This document shows, piece by piece, positions 60,498-64,000 of a stretch of DNA of 64,000 bases. The notes under the pieces were generated by a model. That model was given only the letters and a program-made list of their open reading frames with translations. It had not been told where the DNA came from and did not search any database. Location of the stretch: positions 1,195,971 to 1,259,970 of the forward strand of contig NZ_LT985324.1 in the NCBI RefSeq assembly GCF_900290275.1, given 5' to 3'. The position numbers and the translations under genes were made by a program. This DNA comes from Prevotella merdae. Lineage in GTDB: Bacteria; Bacteroidota; Bacteroidia; Bacteroidales; Bacteroidaceae. The first letter of the stretch is position 1. Every line of letters starts with the position of its first letter.

Positions 60498-61055
60498 TTA
60501 CTCGATGACTTCAAGTACTTCTGGTTCTACCTCTGCTGATATGGCGAGGGTGTCGGGGATGATGACTACGATTTGTTTGCTGCGTTTGCGGGCAACCTTG
60601 ACGAAGATACCTTCGAGCTGGTCTAAGCCTCCATTGCAGTGTACCCTTACACGCACACCTTTCCTTATGTCTATCTCACCAGGACGATAGAAGGTTAGCT
60701 TCTTGTCACTATGCTCGTATAGCTGGATGAAGTTCTGCATGTCTCTGTTTTCTACGGTGAGATAACGAGTTGTCTTGCCATCATGCTCGCGCCAGATGAC
60801 AAACTGAAGGTCGTTGTAGACGGATTTCTTGAAGTTGACTATCTGCTTCTGCGAAGCTTGCACAAAGACTAAACTGGGGATGACGGGCACCATGATAACG
60901 ATCTTCTTGCCATTACGTGTGCGCACAGCACGCTCCTTGGGGATGAAAAACCTCATTTGTCCATACTCCTGAAGTTTTTCTTCCGCTTTCTTCTCATTTT
61001 TATATGAGTGCATGACGTACCACCTCGTGATATCAGCACCTGACAAGTTTGCCAT
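60498..61055 (-). CDS. UpxY family transcription antiterminator (NusG paralogue)
   Basis: A 185-residue NusG-like protein. It has the N-terminal NGN domain (RWYVMHSYKNEKKAEEKLQE, RFFIPKERAVR) and a C-terminal KOW domain (VRVHCNGGLDQLEGIFVKVA). UpxY proteins prevent early termination within their own capsule operon. Here no polysaccharide operon follows: the next genes downstream are an Rpn nuclease and a zeta toxin. It is therefore orphaned, or its operon was lost or lies elsewhere. Confidence 0.88.
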   Translation of the reverse strand: MANLSGADITRWYVMHSYKNEKKAEEKLQEYGQMRFFIPKERAVRTRNGKKIVIMVPVIPSLVFVQASQKQIVNFKKSVYNDLQFVIWREHDGKTTRYLTVENRDMQNFIQLYEHSDKKLTFYRPGEIDIRKGVRVRVHCNGGLDQLEGIFVKVARKRSKQIVVIIPDTLAISAEVEPEVLEVIE

Positions 61056-61374
61056 ACTTGAAAAAGGAAGGGGATTTTGTGTTAAAACAGTTTAGTTTAC
61101 GATACCAACTTCTTGACACAAGTGCACAATCTTAGTTCATCTCACCACGTGTAGCAAGATGGAAATCAACGAGTTACAGCCAACGATGTCGCGAAAGGCC
61201 AGCTTACAATGTACTTGTACCATTACGGTAAAACGTGTATATACTGTTCTCTATCTTGCGGAGAGAGAGAATTTTAATGTACAAAAGTATAAAACTTATT
61301 TGAAATGGCAAAGAAAAACAATTGAGGATTTTAATTGGAATAAGAAAAATATGCATGGTAATTAGACAGAAAAA

Positions 61375-61700
61375 CATGTTTTTTGGGGAAGACAGAAGAA
61401 CATGAGAACATGGGGATTGCTTGCGGGGATAAGACAGAAGAACAGAAGAACATGGGGATTGCTTGCGAGGATAAGACAGAAGAACAGAAGAACATGGGGA
61501 TTGCTTGCGAGGGGTAAGACAGGAGAACAGAAGAACATGGGGATTGTTTGCGAGGGGTAAGACAGGAGGACATGAGAACATGGGGATTGCTTGCGAGGGG
61601 TAAGACAGGAGAACAGGAGAACATGGGGATTGCTTGCGAGGGATAAGACAGGAGAACAGAAGAACATGGGGATTGCTTGCGGGGGGGGTAAGACATAAGA
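61375..61700. repeat. AGAACA-type tandem array, forward arm
   Basis: About six units of 50-65 bases repeat AAGACAGGAGAACAG, AAGAACATGGGGATTG and CTTGCGAGGGGTAAGACAG with small changes. No frame looks like a gene. The arm is followed at once by units in the opposite orientation. Confidence 0.9.
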
Positions 61701-62033
61701 ACAGAAGAACATGTTTTATCCCTCAACCAAAGAACATGTTCTTCTGTTCTCATGTCTTTCAAAAAAAACTTGTTCTTCTGTTCTTATGTCTTTCAAAAAA
61801 AACATGTTCTTCTGTTCCCATGTCTTTCAAAAAACTTGTTCTTCTGTTCTCATGTCTTTCAAAAAAACTTGTTCTTCTGTTCTTATGTCTTTCAAAAAAC
61901 TTGTTCTTCTGTTCTCATGTCTTTCAAAAAAAATTGTTCTTCTGTTCCCATGTCTTTCAAAAAAACTTGTTCTTCTGTTCTCATGTCTTTCAAAAAAACT
62001 TGTTCTTCTGTTCTCATGTCTTTCAAAAAATAG
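61700..62033. repeat. AGAACA-type tandem array, inverted arm
   Basis: About ten units of 31-35 bases, each TTGTTCTTCTGTTCTCATG, then TCTTTCAAAAAAA with a variable A-run. This is the reverse complement of the module AAGACATGAGAACAGAAGAA, so the two arms could fold into one large hairpin. It ends 100 bases before serS. Confidence 0.9.
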
Positions 62034-62051
62034 AAAATAAAGAGTAAAAAA

Positions 62052-62082
62052 TTGCCGTAAATAGAAAAAATATGTAATTTTG
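62052..62082 (+). promoter_or_regulatory. Promoter of serS
   Basis: TTGC (62052-62055), 19 bases, TAATTTTG (62075-62082), starting 18 bases after the repeat array ends. The ATG is 52 bases further on. Confidence 0.8.
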
Positions 62083-62133
62083 TAGTCTGAATAAAAACAT
62101 AACAACGCATATTAATATTTAACTATTTAGCAT

Positions 62134-63423
62134 ATGCTTACACTTAAACTCATCAGTGAGGAAACTGAACGTGTTATCAAAGGCTTGAACAAGAAGCACT
62201 TTGCTGGTGCTGAGGAAGCCATTAAGGAAGTTCTCGCTATAGACAAACGTCGCCGCGAGACACAGCAGGAACTTGACCAGAACCTGTCGGACGCAAAGAA
62301 GTTGGCAGCACAGATTGGTGCTCTTATGAAGCAGGGTAACAAGCAGGAGGCTGACGAAATCAAAGCTAAGGTTGCCGCTATTAAGGAGGCAAACAAGGCA
62401 TTGGAAGAGACAAAGGCCCAGGCAGAGAAGGACTTGATAGCCAAGCTCTGCACTATACCAAACATTCCTAACGACGATGTACCAGAGGGTAAAGACGCAA
62501 ACGACAACGTTGTTGTTAAGGAAGGTGGCGAAATGCCTAACCTTCCAGAGGACGCTTTATGCCACTGGGACTTGTGCAAGAAGTTTAATCTTATAGACTT
62601 CGACCTTGGTGTAAAGATTACCGGTGCCGGATTCCCTGTATACATTGGCAAGATGGCTCGCTTGCAGCGTGCACTTGAGGCTTTCTTCCTTGAGGAGGCT
62701 CGCAAGAGCGGATACCTTGAGGTACAGCCTCCATACGTTGTTAACGAAGCTTCGGGTTACGGTACAGGTCAGCTGCCTGACAAGGAAGCACAGATGTACC
62801 AGTGCCAGTTGGACAACCTCTACCTTATTCCAACAGCCGAGGTTCCGGTAACCAACATCTTCCGTGATGAGATTTTGGACGAGAAGGATCTGCCTATCAA
62901 GCGTTGTGCTTATTCGGCTTGCTTCCGTCGCGAGGCCGGATCGTATGGCAAGGATGTGCGCGGATTGAACCGTCTGCACCAGTTTGACAAGGTTGAGATT
63001 GTGCGCATTGACAAGCCTGAACACTCATACAAGTCGCTTGACGAGATGCTTGAGCATGTTGAGGGTCTGCTGAAGAAGCTTGAGCTGCCTTACCACATCC
63101 TACGTTTGTGTGGTGGCGACATGAGCTTCACATCTGCTATATGCTACGACTTCGAGGTATGGAGCGCAGCACAGAAGCGCTGGTTGGAGGTTTCTTCGGT
63201 ATCTAACTTCGAGAGTTATCAGGCCAACCGCTTGCACTGCCGCTACCGCAATGCAGAGACAAGAAAGATTGAGCTTTGCCACACTCTTAACGGATCGGCA
63301 CTTGCTTTGCCACGTATCGTGGCTGCCATCATCGAGAACAATCAGACACCAGAGGGTATACGCGTGCCTAAGGTACTCGTGCCATACTGTGGCTTTGAGA
63401 TGCTTGATGACAAGAACTTCTAA
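62134..63423 (+). CDS. serS: Seryl-tRNA synthetase
   Basis: Charges tRNA-Ser. The 429-residue class II enzyme is complete. It has an N-terminal tRNA-binding coiled coil (about 30-105, rich in Lys/Glu/Ala), TAEVPVTNIFRDE (Ser-binding TAE), motif 2 FRREAGSYGKDVRGLNRLHQ, the FEVWSAAQKRWLEVSSVSNF segment and motif 3 ALPRIVAAIIENNQ. Flanked by repeats upstream and a strong terminator downstream. Confidence 0.97.
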   Translation: MLTLKLISEETERVIKGLNKKHFAGAEEAIKEVLAIDKRRRETQQELDQNLSDAKKLAAQIGALMKQGNKQEADEIKAKVAAIKEANKALEETKAQAEKDLIAKLCTIPNIPNDDVPEGKDANDNVVVKEGGEMPNLPEDALCHWDLCKKFNLIDFDLGVKITGAGFPVYIGKMARLQRALEAFFLEEARKSGYLEVQPPYVVNEASGYGTGQLPDKEAQMYQCQLDNLYLIPTAEVPVTNIFRDEILDEKDLPIKRCAYSACFRREAGSYGKDVRGLNRLHQFDKVEIVRIDKPEHSYKSLDEMLEHVEGLLKKLELPYHILRLCGGDMSFTSAICYDFEVWSAAQKRWLEVSSVSNFESYQANRLHCRYRNAETRKIELCHTLNGSALALPRIVAAIIENNQTPEGIRVPKVLVPYCGFEMLDDKNF

Positions 63424-63441
63424 ATAGAAAGACAAGGAGAG

Positions 63442-63488
63442 GAGCCAAAAAAAGGAGCTAAACTTCCAATTACTTCTTTTTTTGGCTC
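63442..63488 (+). terminator. Terminator of serS
   Basis: Arms GAGCCAAAAAAAG and CTTTTTTTGGCTC form a 13-bp stem (63442-63454 with 63476-63488), 18 bases after the stop, followed by TTTG. Confidence 0.75.
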
Positions 63489-63587
63489 TTTGCCTTACCA
63501 GCCCACTACTACATTATTCTTAATAGTCTTTCGCCTACTCTACTAAACAATATCAAATCCTAACTTTAAACAATAACATTACCGCCC

Positions 63588-64000
63588 ATGAACAAAATCG
63601 TATTGAAAAAGCAGTTCTCTGAGAAGGTATTCCTTTTTGAGATTGAAGCCCCATTGATTGCAAAGAGCCGTAAGGCAGGCAACTTTATAATCGTCCGCGT
63701 TGGCGATAATGGCGAGCGTGTGCCTCTGACCATTGCCGATGCCGACATAAAACGTGGTACTATAACCATTGTTGTACAAAAGGTCGGCCTGTCGTCTACT
63801 AAGCTGTGTAGCCTTAACGAGGGCGACTACATAACAGACGTAGTTGGTCCGCTTGGAAATCCTACACATATTGAGAATTATGGTACGGTGGTTTGTGCTG
63901 GCGGTGGCGTTGGAGTTGCTCCAATGTTGCCTATTATACGCGCCCTGAAAGCTGCTGGCAACCGTGTGCTTTCGGTTATAGCAGGACGCAGCAAAGACCT
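63588..64000 (+). CDS. Sulfide/dihydroorotate dehydrogenase-like FAD/NAD-binding protein, partial
   Basis: The first 137 codons, cut by the window end. MNKIVLKKQFSEKVFLFEIE, then PLTIADADIKRGTITIVVQK (FAD-binding RxPLT/S-type strand) and AGGGVGVAPMLPII (nucleotide-binding loop) mark the alpha subunit of NADPH:ferredoxin oxidoreductase-like enzymes. These are usually followed by a glutamate-synthase small-chain-like gene. Confidence 0.85.
   Translation, partial: MNKIVLKKQFSEKVFLFEIEAPLIAKSRKAGNFIIVRVGDNGERVPLTIADADIKRGTITIVVQKVGLSSTKLCSLNEGDYITDVVGPLGNPTHIENYGTVVCAGGGVGVAPMLPIIRALKAAGNRVLSVIAGRSKD

Noticed and set aside
61159..61365. A 68-codon plus-strand frame before the array
   Set aside because: No recognisable domain, no promoter, and its composition shifts midway; it may be chance. 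I leave the stretch as unassigned sequence.
61204..62110. Overlapping 70-140-codon frames in the large repeat array
   Set aside because: The frames are open in nearly every phase because the unit lacks stop codons. The peptides are iterations of SCSSVLLSYP- or LFLCLSKK-type words, not a protein family.

Overview
The window looks like chromosome of a Prevotella-like member of the Bacteroidales. Many genes are preceded by the Bacteroidota promoter form TTTG-N19-TAnnTTTG. Shine-Dalgarno sites are mostly absent. Family markers include DUF4295 next to L33/L28, a long PPi-dependent phosphofructokinase, an UpxY-type NusG paralogue, a FadL-like porin, BspA-type leucine-rich repeats and Bacteroidales-type DUF4143 ATPases. 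No plasmid or phage backbone is evident, and every assignment rests on reading the sequence without a database search.

Positions 1-38,000 are mostly housekeeping. They hold an M18 aminopeptidase, a DUF4143 ATPase with upstream direct repeats, an SDR/FKBP pair, rfbC-rfbD-rfbB for dTDP-rhamnose, and the DUF4295-L33-L28 unit. A long minus-strand run follows (DMP19-like, smpB, metH, map, tsaD, pncC), then slyD-aroC, a YgiQ radical SAM protein, an amidase-like exported protein with an acyltransferase, pfp, a GH25 lysozyme, a PAP2 phosphatase and prmA. After these come two envelope proteins, six tRNA genes (Thr, Gly and four tandem Asp), a recR-membrane protein-glycosyltransferase-acetyltransferase operon, a GHL10 hydrolase and a membrane acyltransferase.

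Positions 38,000-61,000 form an accessory island of low coding density and visible decay. It contains an AbiEii/AbiEi toxin-antitoxin pair, an Abi-family remnant, a BspA remnant, a second AAA ATPase, a transposase remnant, an IS66 element, a zeta toxin with a small partner, an Rpn nuclease and an orphan UpxY. Between 40.4 and 55.0 kb lies an array of small, mostly minus-strand genes for lipoproteins, exported proteins and membrane proteins. Several are preceded by copies of the same gene-tail fragments: a 0.25-0.6 kb repeat present four times, another tail present twice, and a 48-bp hairpin repeat flanking one gene. This resembles a cassette array of orphan immunity-type genes, or a graveyard of toxin tips, and is the most unusual structure in the window.

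Positions 61,000-64,000 carry a large low-complexity array built on an AGAACA-type unit in two opposing orientations, then serS and the start of a ferredoxin-NADP reductase-like gene. The same low-complexity unit reappears near position 1,500, where a neighbouring repeat has replaced everything but the signal peptide of an exported-protein gene.
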